Positions 24,032 to 37,754 of a stretch of 64,000 nt of DNA are shown piece after piece. A model generated the notes under the pieces. The model saw nothing but the letters and a program-made list of their open reading frames with translations. It ran no database searches and was not told the DNA's origin. Origin of the DNA: Glandiceps talaboti. Taxonomy: Eukaryota > Hemichordata > Enteropneusta > Spengelidae. How positions within the stretch are numbered: the stretch's first letter is position 1; each line of letters opens with the position of its first letter. The position numbers were made by a program, and so were the translations under genes. The stretch lies in contig NC_135552.1 of NCBI RefSeq assembly GCF_964340395.1, positions 23,281,181 through 23,345,180 of the forward strand. Reading direction: 5' to 3'.

Positions 24032-27000
24032 TCAAAAGTCTGCAAACAGTTCATCTTCAATACCTTCCAACAGGGCATCCAAGTTTTCTGCACAATAAAA
24101 GATAATTTGAATAAAAAGGGTTAAAGGGCTATGTTCAATCCCAGGTCATCACATTAGTGTTATCTTATTAATAAGGATTACATGAATTCATTCTTTTGTT
24201 ATGACCCAACTTCTCCATAGCTCTACAAAGTAAGTTTTCACACATAGATATTAATCCTAATCCGAAGTGGGTTTTTAATGGTTATTTGGTACAAAAAAAT
24301 TGACCCTCACAAATTCAGTTACTTACAAGTTACAGTACCAATTTTTTCAACCAATGAGAATACATGTAAGCATAAATTTCATACATGCATGACCGTAGAT
24401 ATCAAGTTTCTGCTTAGTGCCAAATGTATGGTACACCAAATAGTTGTTACAAGACACAATTTTTCCTACGTTTCTAGTCTAACTTTTATCTTTGCAATAA
24501 AAATGTTAGCATCATTATTCATACATGTACACTGATAATACATGATTCAAATAATTCTAAAATAATTAATGTGTATCCATTAGGAAATCAATGTTTCCTT
24601 TTCAAAGTTTCACAAAGAAATAATAATTATTTTTTTAGAAATGTTTTGTTTTTCTGTCTTACCTGATTCAAACACAGTGGTAGGATTTGTTGAAGTACTT
24701 GGTTGAATTTTTGGTTCACTCTCTTCCACTTCAGTGTTCAGAACATGATCCACTAAAGTTTTGTTGTTGTTGTTGGAATTCAGCTGTTTTGGTTGGTTTA
24801 AGGGCACACCTGGAGTAATGCAACTGTTGGCTGATTGGTTGACAAGCCTGTCATTATGCACATAGTTCTTTGTTGATTGGGTAATTGAGTCTTTTGCTGG
24901 TTGTTTCACCGACTGCATCACTTTAGTCTGCTGAGAGTTCCTTAGAGCCATTTGAGTTTGTTCAGACTTATACATGGATCCTGACTGTATAGGGCTCTCC
25001 CCTGAAGGTTCATGCTCTCTCTGTGACTGCCTGGTCACATTTTCAGGACTAATTTGAGATTTAAATTTCTTGGCACTTCTTTCAACACAGTCGTCATTAT
25101 CACATGGAGGACTCCCGGATGCACCATTTATCCTGTCACTATTACTTTGACTTGATGACAGGCTAGTATTGCTATCCAAAGCAGAGTAGACGTGGACAAG
25201 GTTTGATGGTGTTATGTTCAGATAATGATTTCTCAAGGAAGGACTTAGTACACTCACCTGCAAAGATAATAAGATAAGATAAAAGTCCTACTATTTTGCA
25301 AAGAGGTATGCCCTAAAAGTTCATTCTATTCAGCAATGTGTAAGTTTTTTGTGTGCCTTGTTAACTTACAAGACAAGTTGTCATGAGCATATTAGCAGCA
25401 GATTGGCTGTACACAAAGTCACGTGATCGTAATCTGACCAATGAGGTATTTTTGTTGGAGCACAAAGGTCATGCAATTACATATGGTTGTAGTATTCACA
25501 TATATTCCCAGCCCAGCTTGTCAAAAAATTCAGACTTTATCACATGTTATGATTGAATTCTTACAACTTGTAACACTGTTTGATGTGAGGTGAAATAAAT
25601 TATACATACCTGTCTTAGAACGAGAGCTGCACCAGGTTTGAAATCACACTGGTATTCTTCAATAAGTCTTCTATGAACTGTTCCCTGCATTTCCCCAGAT
25701 GGGTCTTTAAATATAGCACTGGCATCAGCAAAGTTGACAGACTTGATCATGACACACAGATGAGGAACTTTACCCTTGGGGAGCTGCTTTAGACTGGCCT
25801 GCAGATTATAAACACATCATCAATATCAGTTGACAGCTAAGCTAAGCTTATATTCGTCAGTGGAAATTTATTCTCAATTAACAAAATACAGAACATATTT
25901 GTGAGATCATTTTCAAAAGTTTAGAAAAGAACCGAAAGCTCTTTAGTTCATTGAATATATCATATTTCACTTACTGGTGCATTTGTACCCACTTTACTGT
26001 CATTTTCTAAAGTGGTTTGCAAGAGTACAAATTAGTAGAAGTTGAACTCTTTGAACATGGCTAGAATGTCATAACTTTGATGTGATAAGATGGGAAAGGA
26101 TGATTTTAAAAACACAATGTAATCAATGATCTGGACTTTGTTTACAGTCTTCTTCTGAATAGTGCCCCCATGTGATGAAAGTAAACAGTTTTTAGTTGAC
26201 ATCCAAAATATGGGATACTGGTACTGATAATGTACTGTACAATGCAAATATGCTAATTATATTTGTCATATTCTAGTGTCTGGGAAACACATGTACATTG
26301 TAGTACTGGTAACAATTTTAGAACTATGTTGGAGTTATATTTGTGTGTCAGCGTACCTTCCTCATTACAATTGCTATGTTGCTTTGATATAGTATAGAAT
26401 GTGGATCATGTTCATCTAAACCCATGTCTGTCTTCATATTCATCCAGGCACCTCTACTGAAATCATCCTCTGTTTCCTGAGAACTGGCAACTACCTGTAC
26501 ACAACACAACACAACACCAAACAAAGATTGTTTTAATCAATCAATCAAAGATTCTGTTAACTTATATAATTATTACTCGTATATATTTTTTTCTGTTTCT
26601 GTTCGAATAAATTCCAATTCAATTCTATTGTATTGTTTTGCCTTAAATGTTTGTACAAAAAAGGATCCCGCATAACTAGATGGCCAGCCATGCTACACTA
26701 CCTGTTTGACTATGAAGCAAGTCTTGGTCTTTTAAATACTGGAAGCTAGTACATACATGATACATGTAGTAAAATGTGTATCACTACATCCCTTCATAAT
26801 GAGGTAATATCCCTGAATCATACAATTGTCAATGAAACTTTCGAGTTTTTCTACTTCAGTCTTTTATTATGTGTATAATCACTACTTACAACATTGTCAT
26901 GTGCCTTTTTGACGTTTTTGTCTTCTGTTGGAGGCACGCTAACTTCAACTTCAGTCATCTTCTGACCTGGAGTCTTATAGAAAATCAAGAGAAAAGAAAT

Positions 27001-29305
27001 ACATTACAAACAAACAAACACATTACAAACATGTATCATGTAGCCACTACATTACAACTGTCGATGTCCATTTATCTATTTCAAGTCATATTTACATGCT
27101 GTGTGACAAAAAACACACAAACAACTGTAATAATAACAATAATAATAACTTGAAATATACAATTTATAGATATAGTGCAACTATACATTCTGTACATCTT
27201 GACTAACTTACCAATGTTGGTAGCATGCCAGCAGGTCCAGGGAATTTCCTTGATTTACACTTCGATAACCTTCCACCAGAAGTGACTGGTGTTTGGCACA
27301 GTTGTGCTACCCTGGATGTTAGCAGTGGAGTCTGGGGTGTAACAGCTCTTGGTGTGTGGGATCTAGAAAGGTTTTCCTGGGGCATACTTGCTGGAGAAAA
27401 CCCTCGTATCTGTTGACCTACCATTGAAGGCCTTGTAGTGTTTGCAGAATTGACTTGGTGTGGTGAGATGTTACTTCCAGAACTTAAGTGGGATGAAGTT
27501 CTTATAAACTGTCCATTGGCATTGTGGCTTCTCTGGAAATTTGAGCTCCTAACCCCAGATGGTCCTGGTGTGGGTGATGATGGTCTTGCATTGCTAAATT
27601 GTGAACTTCTTGACATCTGAGTCTGAGCTGTATTGGGGACTGAATTCCTTCTATTAATACCTGATGACTCATGAATGGGGCCGCCATCAATAGCTGCAGT
27701 CTTAGGTGTAACACTTGTCTTGTTACAAGATGTTAAATTACGAGATTGACTAAACTGTTGTGTAACCACATTTGTTGGATTTTGACCCACCATACTTTGT
27801 TTATTAACAGTTGAATTTACCAAGGCACTTGTTGTATTAATATTATTCCTTGGAGGCTGAATTGATGCTGTCCCAGAATGAGTTCTTTGGTATTGATTCA
27901 GTGGTTCCTTCCTTACTACCCCAAAGTTCTGCTGGCCAGTTGTTTGCACAGCATTGCTATTGAATTGTGATGACCTATGTGTAGTTTGACACTGCATGGT
28001 TTGACTCATACCAGGGTCAATACCGGTACTTTTTGTTGGGATAGCTTTGAATCTGAAATTCTGTGAAGACTGGTTCCTATCAGCCTGGCTACTAGGCATC
28101 CATTGGTTACCAGCATGTGTCTGTCTAGAAATGGCACCCAATGGTTGATTAAACTTGCCAACTTTTGTTGGTGGTTCACAATCACTCCCATTAGAGGTTT
28201 TTGTATTGTTTGGAAACTTGCCTAAGTTTCTCAGCTGTACTTCTTCCTGTCTAAGTCCAGGTTTGGTGGTAGACTGTTGTTGAGATGTTTTGTTGTGAAG
28301 TGGTGAACATTGTAATGGATTTCTTTTTACAAACTGAAATGTTTTGGCTTTGTTAGCAACTTCCTGTCCCCTAGGTTGATTACCAATAGCAACATTTGAT
28401 TGACTGCTGTTGTTGTTGTTCAATCCACTGGTCTGTGGTATAGTTGGCAAAAAGAAATCCTGTCAAGTCATAGTAGAAAATGAAAATGTAACAGTCAATG
28501 GAGAAATAAATCAGTGCAGCATGGAGGTAGAATGACATAATCTACATTGTACAGTGCAGCATGGAGGTAGAATGACATCATCTACATTGTACAGTGCAGC
28601 ATGGACGTAGAATGACATCATCTACATTGTACAGTGCAGCATGGAGGTAGAATGACATCATTCTACAGTGGAGCATGGAGGAATTAGAATGATGTCATCT
28701 ACATACAGTGCAGCATGGAGGTAGAATGACATCATTCTACAATACAGCATGGAGGTAGAAAATGTAGAATGACGTCATTGATTCTACAGTGCAGCATGGT
28801 TCAAGGTAGAATGATGTCACTCTAGCTCTGAATGCAGTGTGATATACCAGATCCCTGATTTTCGTCATAGCAACTAATTGATCCAAAACAAGAGTGTGTG
28901 CATTACACATTATTTTGTTGTCTATAATGAGAAACTATGAAGATACTGTGGTTATTGTGAATGATATAAGATAGGACAGAAATAGTTATATCCTTTACCT
29001 CTTCTGTAAACGACAAGTCTTCTCCAATATGGAACAAGCTGAAGTCATTTTCTTCCTATGAAAGGAACATGTAACGATAGTGACGTTCAGAGTCAATACC
29101 TATGCACGAGTTTCTTGCAGAGAAGGAAAGACAACTTACTCCGTCTGCAACAAGGACCAAGTTGCTACTGTACTTATTCTACAGACCAGGACCATGGTCA
29201 ATGTATTACTAAACTAGTATCCACCTTTTGAAAGGTGCAGCACAACAAATGTTTACGATTTCTACCTACCTTCTTCGAGTTCTTGTTTACGTTTGCTGTG
29301 GCCAT
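24032..29305 (-). CDS. HROB: HROB (C17orf53/MCM8IP), homologous recombination OB-fold protein, eight exons
   Basis: Exons (minus): 29305-29270, 29055-28999, 28459-27212, 26973-26890, 26494-26357, 25798-25610, 25257-24663 and 24087-24032. All have GT..AG borders and consistent phase, giving 800 residues. The third exon (1248 nt) encodes a Ser/Gln/Asn-rich, probably disordered region ending in KFPGPAG (436-442), a hallmark of the family. The OB fold follows at about residues 500-620, with LKQLPKGKVPHLCVMIKS, FKDPSGEMQGTVHRR and SPSLRNHYLNITPSNL. The last exon encodes a short acidic/hydrophobic tail, ENLDALLEGIEDELFADF. In vertebrates HROB binds and recruits the MCM8-MCM9 helicase for DNA synthesis in homologous recombination, and its loss causes germ-cell defects. 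It is head-to-head with the RING gene, with 556 bp between start codons. Confidence 0.95.
28512..28825. repeat. Palindrome-bearing minisatellite in HROB intron 2
   Basis: About eight diverged copies of a 35-42 bp unit built on AGTGCAGCATGGAGGTAGAA followed by TGACATCATCTACATTGTAC. Individual copies carry GTAGAATGACATCATTCTAC, a near-perfect palindrome, and one carries AATGACGTCATT. Confidence 0.85.
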
Positions 29306-29861
29306 AGTGCTAGCGAGATGTGTTCATTTTCCCCATGATATACATATCCTAGCAATAATACAAAACTGCCTATGATGTCTGTTATATGATATTTATCGTT
29401 AGAGACCTAATAACTGATAAATTCTGCACAAAGTGCAGAAGCAGGCTTCCGAGTTCTGACGTCAACTTTTTTAAAGTGGCCGCGTTTAAGATCTCGTGAA
29501 GTACGAGATTTTGGTATGTTCGTATTTTTTCTTTCGTGTCTATAATTCTATAGATTAGATTATTCACACCGTACCTCATGTGTATGTTTTAATCAATATT
29601 GTGCGTTGGAGTGACAAGGATTGTATTTTTGACAAGAATCATTATGAAATTCGTAATGATATAATCGGTCACGTGGACGAGACTACCTCGTTTCGGATTC
29701 AAAAAAAATGGCGGACTACATGAAATAGTTTCGCTGGTCCGAGTGAGAATATAGATTCATCTGTTGACTCATCAATTAGTTGAATGCAAATATTTATGAT
29801 GCTAGTGTGCATGGATACGGCAGTTTTTTTACCGTGATTAGTAGACTAGTTGATATTTAAT
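29306..29861. promoter_or_regulatory. Bidirectional promoter between HROB and the RING gene
   Basis: The 556-bp gap between divergent start codons contains a full CRE palindrome TGACGTCA at 29457-29464. It also has TCACGTGG (E-box) near 29669 and AAATGGCGG with ATGGCGG at 29708-29714. The ATG of that last motif opens a tiny upstream frame (MADYMK, then stop) in the RING-gene orientation. No TATA box stands out. The regulatory role is inferred from layout and motifs. Confidence 0.6.
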
Positions 29862-32800
29862 ATGGCATCGAAGAAGACAAAGTCTGGTAAAAATGATTCA
29901 GACGTCGCCGATCGGGTAATTTTATTATAATCCACTCTGTTTTCTAAATTCTAATTAATACGATTGTGTTGAACCTGAGGAAGACAAAGTGTTTGTGTTG
30001 TGTTCCTCAGTAAGTGACTGTACAGCGAGCGTGATTGAAAGAATCTTCCAAACATTTACTTAGCTGTGCAGTGTTTGATTGATTTTAATTACGTATACAA
30101 CGATATCTATAAAACAATCCATCCGTATGCTGCATGCTGTGGTATCATGGATCTGAGATCAACTTACTAAATTGTACTCATTGTATGTTTGAGACGGGAA
30201 GGGGGTCCAGGGCTTACCATCTTGCAAAAATAAAGGTACTACATGGCAATTGTATTGCTTCTTCAAAATGTGGCGGAGAAATTATAATGATGAAAATGGA
30301 TTGTTTTTAGTCAGTCCCCATATATAAAAGGAGGCGGGTAATGTATTTTCGTAAGTCGAAAGAAAGTGCTGATCAGTTTACTAATTTAACTAAGTTATCA
30401 TCATGTTTCCATTGTGTTTAAGTAGATTTTTTTCCGATTTCATTTTTATCTTTAATATTAATTTTCTGTCTACTTCAATTTCATTTTATTTTACTTCATC
30501 TGAGCTGTGAAACCTTTACTGGGAATTATTATGTGTTCAAATAAACTATTATATTATCAATTGGCATTGAAGACACTTGCCTTTTGCATCCCACTTATAT
30601 CATGTTTCTGCTACTTCCATCTTCAGCTGCGTGAAATCAAACAAATGCAAGCCAGCTGGATGAAACAGAGACAAATGCAGCATGAATCAGGTAATCAGGA
30701 TCCTGAACCGACTAGAGGAAGAGAACAAACAAATAAACAAAAGAAAAGCACTGCTCCACCAAGCAAGGCAAACATAACCAAGAAAGGTTAGGGATATCTT
30801 CCTTCTTTTTTTAAGTTTGCCACCATAGTCTCTATTATATACGATATGGTGTCAAGTGCCATGCTATATGTATGCGAGTGAGATAATAGCTAATGTCATA
30901 GCATGATTGATGCATTCACATCATGGAGGTAGGAAAACACAGTATGATCACATCTTATAGCAGCCATGCCATCACAGAAGGGTAAAATTGTTAGAAATGT
31001 TTTTGTTTGCATTTATTTATATTTGAGTAATTAACTTAAGCAAACCACTGTACTTTACTTAGTTGTTGAGGAAATTCTTAGCAGATATATACATGTTTTA
31101 TTTTCGTATATCTCTTGTAGAACCAGATGCTTGTGTCTGGGTGATTGGTAGTGGTCAAAAGAAGAAAAAATCTAGCAGTGTTCGGGCAAGGTCATCATCA
31201 CCAGCACGTCGTATTACCACCAGTAGTAGTGGTGGTAGTAGTAGTACAGGTAGTGGTAGTAGAATGTCTAGCAGATCAAATAGTGGTAGAACACCAACCT
31301 ACGGCAAACCACCTACACCAAAAACCAATTCAGCAGGAAGTGTTACAAATCAGAAAAAAAGATCTGATTACAAACCTGAAAGAGAAAGAAGGAACATCTA
31401 TGGTTCAGAACCTGATTTAAGTACTTTTGAATCTAGTAACCAAACTCCAAATCAGCATTTCAACCATCAAGCAAACAGAACTAGTGCAAATTCATTTGAC
31501 AAAGGAGCTACTTACAACATTGAACGGATTCACCATGTAACTCCACCTAGTACTGCAACTGATGATCTCAATAATGATGATGATGGTGAAGGATTGATTG
31601 GTGGTAGTAAAAAACTTATGGATCCTGAAATGTTTAATAAACTAGCTGATCAAATAGCAAATAGAGTCAAAGCTGAAATAGAACAAGAACAGTATATCAG
31701 GCCAAGAAGAACAAATTATAATGAAGACGATGATGCTATTTCTAGTCATAAATGTTCAAAATGTAAACAGTTGATGGTAAGTGTTAGAGAAATAAATCCA
31801 CTTGTTAACCACTTGGATTTCTAGAAGATAGAATGTTTGCTGTCACAATTTAGAAGAATGGCGTGAGTAAAATATATGAAAAATACATGATCTTCAACAT
31901 GTATTGTTTTGTCAGATAATGCAAAATGATGTTACTACCAGTAACTACAATGACTGTCAAAATTTTGGTGGCAAAATTCAGACATTAGTACTTGCAATTT
32001 TCTCCCTGAACAATATAACTTGGGCACAAAGCCCTACCACAACCAAGAAATGTTCTTTTGCTTGTTTCTAACTGCAACTATAAAAGATGAGCTCTCTTGT
32101 TAAAAGAAAAAGAAAAATCTTGAAAGAACTCTTGACTCTCATGAAGAAATTGAGAAGAGTGTTATTATTCATATCAATCTGTTCAGGTATAATTGTAGCT
32201 GTATGTTTTATCCATCCTTCAGATTCCTCCAGATCACACACCAACATTATTAATACCATGTGGTCACACATTTTGTGAAGCTTGTGCAGAAGACAGAATC
32301 AAGTGCCCAACATGTAGAACAAAAGGTAAGATACAATAAGTATTAACTGTCAAATCCTGTCAGGTTTATAGCCTGGAGGTTATAGGTACAATGAAAATCA
32401 AGTCAATACACTACTTTAGATTGTCATGTAGCTGAAAAGAGTTTTGATTGTTTACACCATAATCAGTTACTAGATATTTGATGTGAGAAATACACCAATA
32501 CCAGTGGTAGTCCGGCTTGCAGATGAAGTATGTTGGGACATGATTCTGATTCTGTCCTTTTTCCTTCTCTGTCCTGCAAAAAAGCTGACAAAACTAGAAC
32601 TAACATCAGCACTGCCTAATGTCAGATGGTCAAATATTAGCAATTGGTTGACTATTTACTCATTTGACATATCATTGCTAGTCCCTGCTCAGATGACCAA
32701 AAATCTCAAATTCAGAACCTTTCATATTTTAAAATGTCATACAAGTACATGTAATGGCATTTCCAATATCGTTTATGCAATGAGGGATGTTTGAAATTAT

Positions 32801-35101
32801 GGAAAGTTCCAATTTCGAGGTTTTGGTTGGTTAAGAATTTTGGTGTGTGAACACATATCGGTAATCGGTACATGTACACAAAATTTCATTGTTATATCTT
32901 ACTTCCCGTTTCAGTTTCTTCTGTTGCTTGCAACACAACTCTTCAAGCTATCATTCAAGACTTTTTTGAGAAGAAGCCAGCAACAGGAGGTCTTCATTCC
33001 GGTACCACTTCAAGTTCAACCCAAGACCATGGACAGTCACAGAGAAAACAATATAGTCCTGCTAATTATGTGGACAGGGGACAGAAGCACAGACAGAATG
33101 ACGAGTACAATTTTCAAACTCAGAGAACTGAGAATTCAGTAGAACTAGGCAGACACTACGCAGAGGAATATCAGTCTCTTATGATTAGAGCTGAAGCACT
33201 ACAAAATGAAAAAGAAAATATTCACGATAACTTTGAAGAAGTGGCACATAAACTGAATAAACAGAAGGTAAACAATTAATATCTGAAAGTCAATCACTAC
33301 TATTATATTGGGGATTAGGGAGAGTGAACATCTCATGATTATGGTATTGATAGCGTGCATATATATTGATTGGTAAGATATTAAAATCAATCAGAATCTG
33401 CAAGACTTCCTAATAATCATATCAGTTATGTCATTCAGTCAGCTGCTAGGTGGACTTACTCATTTCCAGTATGCTAGGTGAGCTTTTTCAACAGTACCAT
33501 GTTTATTTGAACAATCTTTCATTTACCAGCCAATGAAATCCTGTGCTGGAGAAGCAATGTAGATCATAGGATCATTCATTCATTCATTCATTCATTCATT
33601 CTTTCAATGATAACATTGATAAAGAATAGTTGTAGTTTGCACGATCGAGGTGCAACTATTGTAATATGTTAATTTATAAGTAGACAATCACGTAAGATTA
33701 TAAGCAAAACCGATCTGGATATAATTTTAAAACAAAAAGGGACATCTATTCACACTTGCCATACATCATGGGTTACTTCCTCAGTTGTTAAATTTTGACA
33801 TCTATTACTAGTCTGTTACATATGACATGTCGTGCCACCCTATCAGCTAGCACTCATTTCAGAAGCCTGATAGGACTGAATAACACAATTTGTACCCCAG
33901 CTTGGGTGTTATAGTTTGACTGACAGTAATATTAATGAAGACATTGACCAGTCATGGCATCATGGGAAAAATCATAAAGACATGTTAATCATCAATGTAT
34001 CAACGAGTGCCCGCAAGTGCATGAAGTGTGTTTCCCATGTATGTCATCCAGACAAGAATGATTAGACCTTGGCATTTATTAAATATCTTGCATTCTAATC
34101 TTTCCTTTACAGAAACAGATGGGTAATATTGAAAGAGAAGAACAGAAATTGATAGACCAAATAGCAGAGTTACAAGAAAGACTAGAAACACTACAAACAC
34201 ACAAGAATGAATACCAAGAGAAGTTGAAAGAGTTAGAAGATACTCAACAGGAAGATACCCAGAGATTGGCTATGATTGATGAAACTTTGAAGACAATTCA
34301 CAATAGTATGGAAAAGGTATGATGTAACATTTAGCCCTACTGCCAAAATACTACTATGGAAATCAAGCTATCGGCATATAAGATATAAGCAAACTAAAAA
34401 TATTGTTATTGCATGTGGTAGATTACTCATGTGCGGGATAGTGATGCTGTGGCTAAGTGGATATAATCACCCTGTAAGCAAAGTAGTGTAGTGTAGTGTA
34501 GTGTGGCCATTTGAGGAAACTAACTGTGAAAGATCGCACCCTAATGTGCATGCAATTATATCGATGTCCAGGGATACAATGTAGCTTGTTTCAACATGTT
34601 GCAACAATAGTTTTAGTTTGTGTCTATCTTAGTTTGCCTATAGCTTGATTTCCATGGTAGTAATTGAACCAGGAGAAGTTGCAATGTAGTGTAAATACTA
34701 TAATTATGTTTGCATCATTCACCCCTATATTAGTAGTGCAAACATGTGTAAGAGACCTTACAACTTTAGTCAGGATTCATTATTATATTCATCCATAAAA
34801 TTCCTTGAATTTCAAACCGTTCCTTGAAAGTCCTGAATAAATTTAATATTCTCAGAAAAATGTGGAAAATGAAATTCATAGAATGGTCAGCTATAAAATG
34901 GTAACAGTTATCAGAAAATCCTAAACAAGTTGTTTGTGGAAAATATTTTAGCAGTCATGTCGAGCTATTATTTTTATTATATTCTTAAAAGCAATATTCA
35001 CCAAAAATGTCAGCCATCATGTGAAATCATTATCATCTGTCTGTTTTTTATTTCAGGCTAAAATGTTAGCTGGCAACTTTAATGTTCACATCGGAGATTA
35101 A
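29862..35101 (+). CDS. RING-finger protein with Ser-rich region and coiled coil, seven exons, family not identified
   Basis: Exons: 29862-29915, 30627-30786, 31121-31776, 32223-32325, 32915-33267, 34113-34316 and 35057-35101. All splice signals and phases agree, giving 524 residues. The N-terminus (MASKKTKSGKNDSD) is basic. Exon 3 encodes a Ser/Gly/Arg/Pro-rich, probably disordered segment, then an acidic stretch (EDDDA). The RING is a C3HC4 pattern: C-x2-C at 283-286, x16, C-x-H-x2-C-x2-C, x6, C-x2-C (LLIPCGHTFCEACAE, then KCPTCRTK). It is interrupted after the first cysteine pair by a phase-0 intron. Residues about 385-505 are rich in E, K, Q and L in heptad style and should form a coiled coil. 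RING domains with this pattern normally act as E3 ubiquitin ligases. Substrate and orthologue are unknown. The last exon is short (AKMLAGNFNVHIGD), and AATAAA follows at 35190. Confidence 0.85.
33572..33604. repeat. (CATT)n microsatellite in RING-gene intron 5
   Basis: Short run of CATT units, ending in TTCTTTC. Confidence 0.85.
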
Positions 35102-35189
35102 AGGATTGGGAAGATTTAAAAGCTATTGTTGGTTGGATCAGGATTAAAATTTGGGTCTGAAAAAACAGAAAAAGAAAAAGTTGGTCCTG

Positions 35190-35195
35190 AATAAA
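35190..35195 (+). terminator. Poly(A) signal of the RING gene
   Basis: AATAAA about 90 bp after the stop codon. Confidence 0.5.
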
Positions 35196-37482
35196 AGTTG
35201 GCCCATACAACCTTTATGGGCTCCACTGAGAAGAGAGTATGAATTGGAGAACTGTGTTTTCTAAGAAGACTTTTTGTACACATATTGGTGCTCACACTAT
35301 ATTTGTATCTGTTGGCATCTATCCATTGATTATACCCTGCAATCAGGATTATTCAAATTGAGTACATTTCATCATGGCGATTATCCAAAAAATGTGTATT
35401 GAAACTGATAATATAAAATATTCAAAAAACAGATATTAACATAGATGCATGCATAATTTCATATATCCAAAGCTACAGCTTCATATTAAGACAGTTTTTT
35501 TGAAGCAGAAGCAAACGTTAGCAGCAGTGAAAGTGCTGTTATCTATCAAATCAAACAATAACCTCAGCAATAGTGTGTTTCCTATTGAAAAGTAATGTGC
35601 CATATGACAAGCTGCAAATCTGTAACTTTTCAAGACCGTAAAAATATACATTGTATCTGTTGAAGGATACATACAGTACTAGTGTGGCATAACCAATCAG
35701 CAACATTGAACAGAACGCTACTTTTGGAGTCAGGTACTTTTTAAGAAATTCTGTTGATGAAGTGATTGATTGATTGATTAATTGATCGATTGATTGTTTC
35801 TTTGCAGCCATGCCCATAAACAGAAACAAAGTTGGCTATAAATGTAATATAAATCTTTTCAATATTTGCAATGTATATCTTAAGTCATGTCAAAAGCTTG
35901 TGACCTGACTTGTCATAATAAATTAAAATTCAAAATTCAATTTCATATGTAAATATATTTAGATTAACTCTGATATGTAAATATTTATATATGATCATAG
36001 ATGTACAGTGTTATATTTATGTACATAATCATTTGTAATAAATATTGATAATTTTACATTCACGCAAAGTATGCACATTTTTTTGTTTTTTGATTGACAC
36101 TTCTGTCAACCAATCAGCACACACACATAGAGTGATGTTTACCGTTGTACAGATTATGTTGGTAGGGTGAGCTCTCTGGATCAACTGTGATGTTTGTTTA
36201 TGTCAAATATCTCAAGTAGCACAGTAGTAAAATTAATCAAAGGAAGAAAATTATTTTTAAAATGTCACCTTCATTTCTTCATTGTCGAAACATACCATGG
36301 CAAACTAAACGGGATATCATGTGATTTCGTTCTTCGATGTTTGGTAAGATGTATCATCTTCTACCAGTGTTGAAGTGCGCCCTCAAACGTCACTGTTGTT
36401 GTTGACCCGCCCTGTTTGATCGACAATGGCGTGACTTAATTTTACTGCAGGGAAGTGAAAGGTAGTGTATCAAGTGATTTTTTATATGTTTCGGTTGCTG
36501 TGATAATGAATTATTCGCCGTATACGTCAGTCATTGCTTGGCGATATATCTTATCACTGCAGGTATCGATGTAAACAGCATCCGACATAGGACATATCGC
36601 GATGTGCAAGCTCTTCTACATATCCCTTTTATAGCACTGATAAGCTTACGTCAGTGCACTGATTTAACAAATGGGGACTTTGAATTCAGATTATTTGTTA
36701 GGAATATTTCACATGATTCCGGAAAGTATTCGTGCAATAGATATCTCCAAATTGAATCTCTCTGTTCTGTATACACCGTGTTGTGATCATTAAAGTGAAA
36801 GTACCTCGCGTTGACCCCAAATGACCGACCCATAGACAACTTAACTACATGTATATCATGATGTATACATTCCTATTGAGACGGTAGGACCTTCTATCAT
36901 GATACATATTGTACCATCGTATGAAGTTGACCACGAGTGTTTTTCGTGAGCATATTTACTCGTCATCCATGCCATATTACGACTGTCCCAGTATCATACC
37001 GCTCTCCAGATTAACGTAGTAACTATGTTTTGTCAATTGAGTTTGTCGACTCCTCGACATTCCAAGTACATAGAAACATGCACTCACGAGAATTCACACC
37101 ATACGTTTGGTATGTGTATGTTTATGATAGTGTACCAAATATATAGTAAATTTAAATAATTATCGATACTATGTTCTAAACCAATATCTCGATTCGAGTC
37201 GAGATAGAATTTTTCCCAATTTGAAATTAAAAATATAGAAAAACACAGTCAGCTATCTCGATTCTTTTCAACATTGAACCTGAGTTTTTCGATATTCCGG
37301 ACGTTGTGTTTCCAAAGGACAGCTCAATTATCCTCGAGGATCGAACACAAAAATACGTTATATAATAACAGAAAACACACACTATAGTCTTATATCTATC
37401 AAACGAACCAGTGAACAAGTACTACTGTGTTTCCAGGTTTGCGATTTCCTTTATGTTAATTGTTTTTTTTCTTTTCTATCAG
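35196..37482. other. Intergenic region upstream of the CS-domain gene
   Basis: No coding frame recognised. A GATT microsatellite lies at about 35762-35796. CpG-containing sequence around 36370-36640, including CAATGGCGTGAC and a possible donor (GAAAGGTAGTG, about 36460), may be the promoter and first non-coding exon of the next gene. Confidence 0.4.
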
Positions 37483-37494
37483 AATTATGCAGAC

Positions 37495-37701
37495 ATGGCG
37501 GGTAAAATCAATTACTTTCGTCGAGGTAAGGTTTGCTATTCATCGTGGTGTCGTATATAGTTTAATTAGTTTAATTATCAAATATATAATTACGTTCGTT
37601 TAATTATGTTACTGTTACAGGTGATCAATCAAATAGACCATGTAGTTGCCGTTGTCTTTGTTGTTGTTGTTGTTGTTGTTGTTGTTATTATTATTATTAT
37701 T

Positions 37702-37754
<53 letters not shown>

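Noticed and set aside
27225-27714. Several open frames overlapping HROB exon 3
   Set aside because: They are shadows of the Ser/Gln-rich HROB frame.
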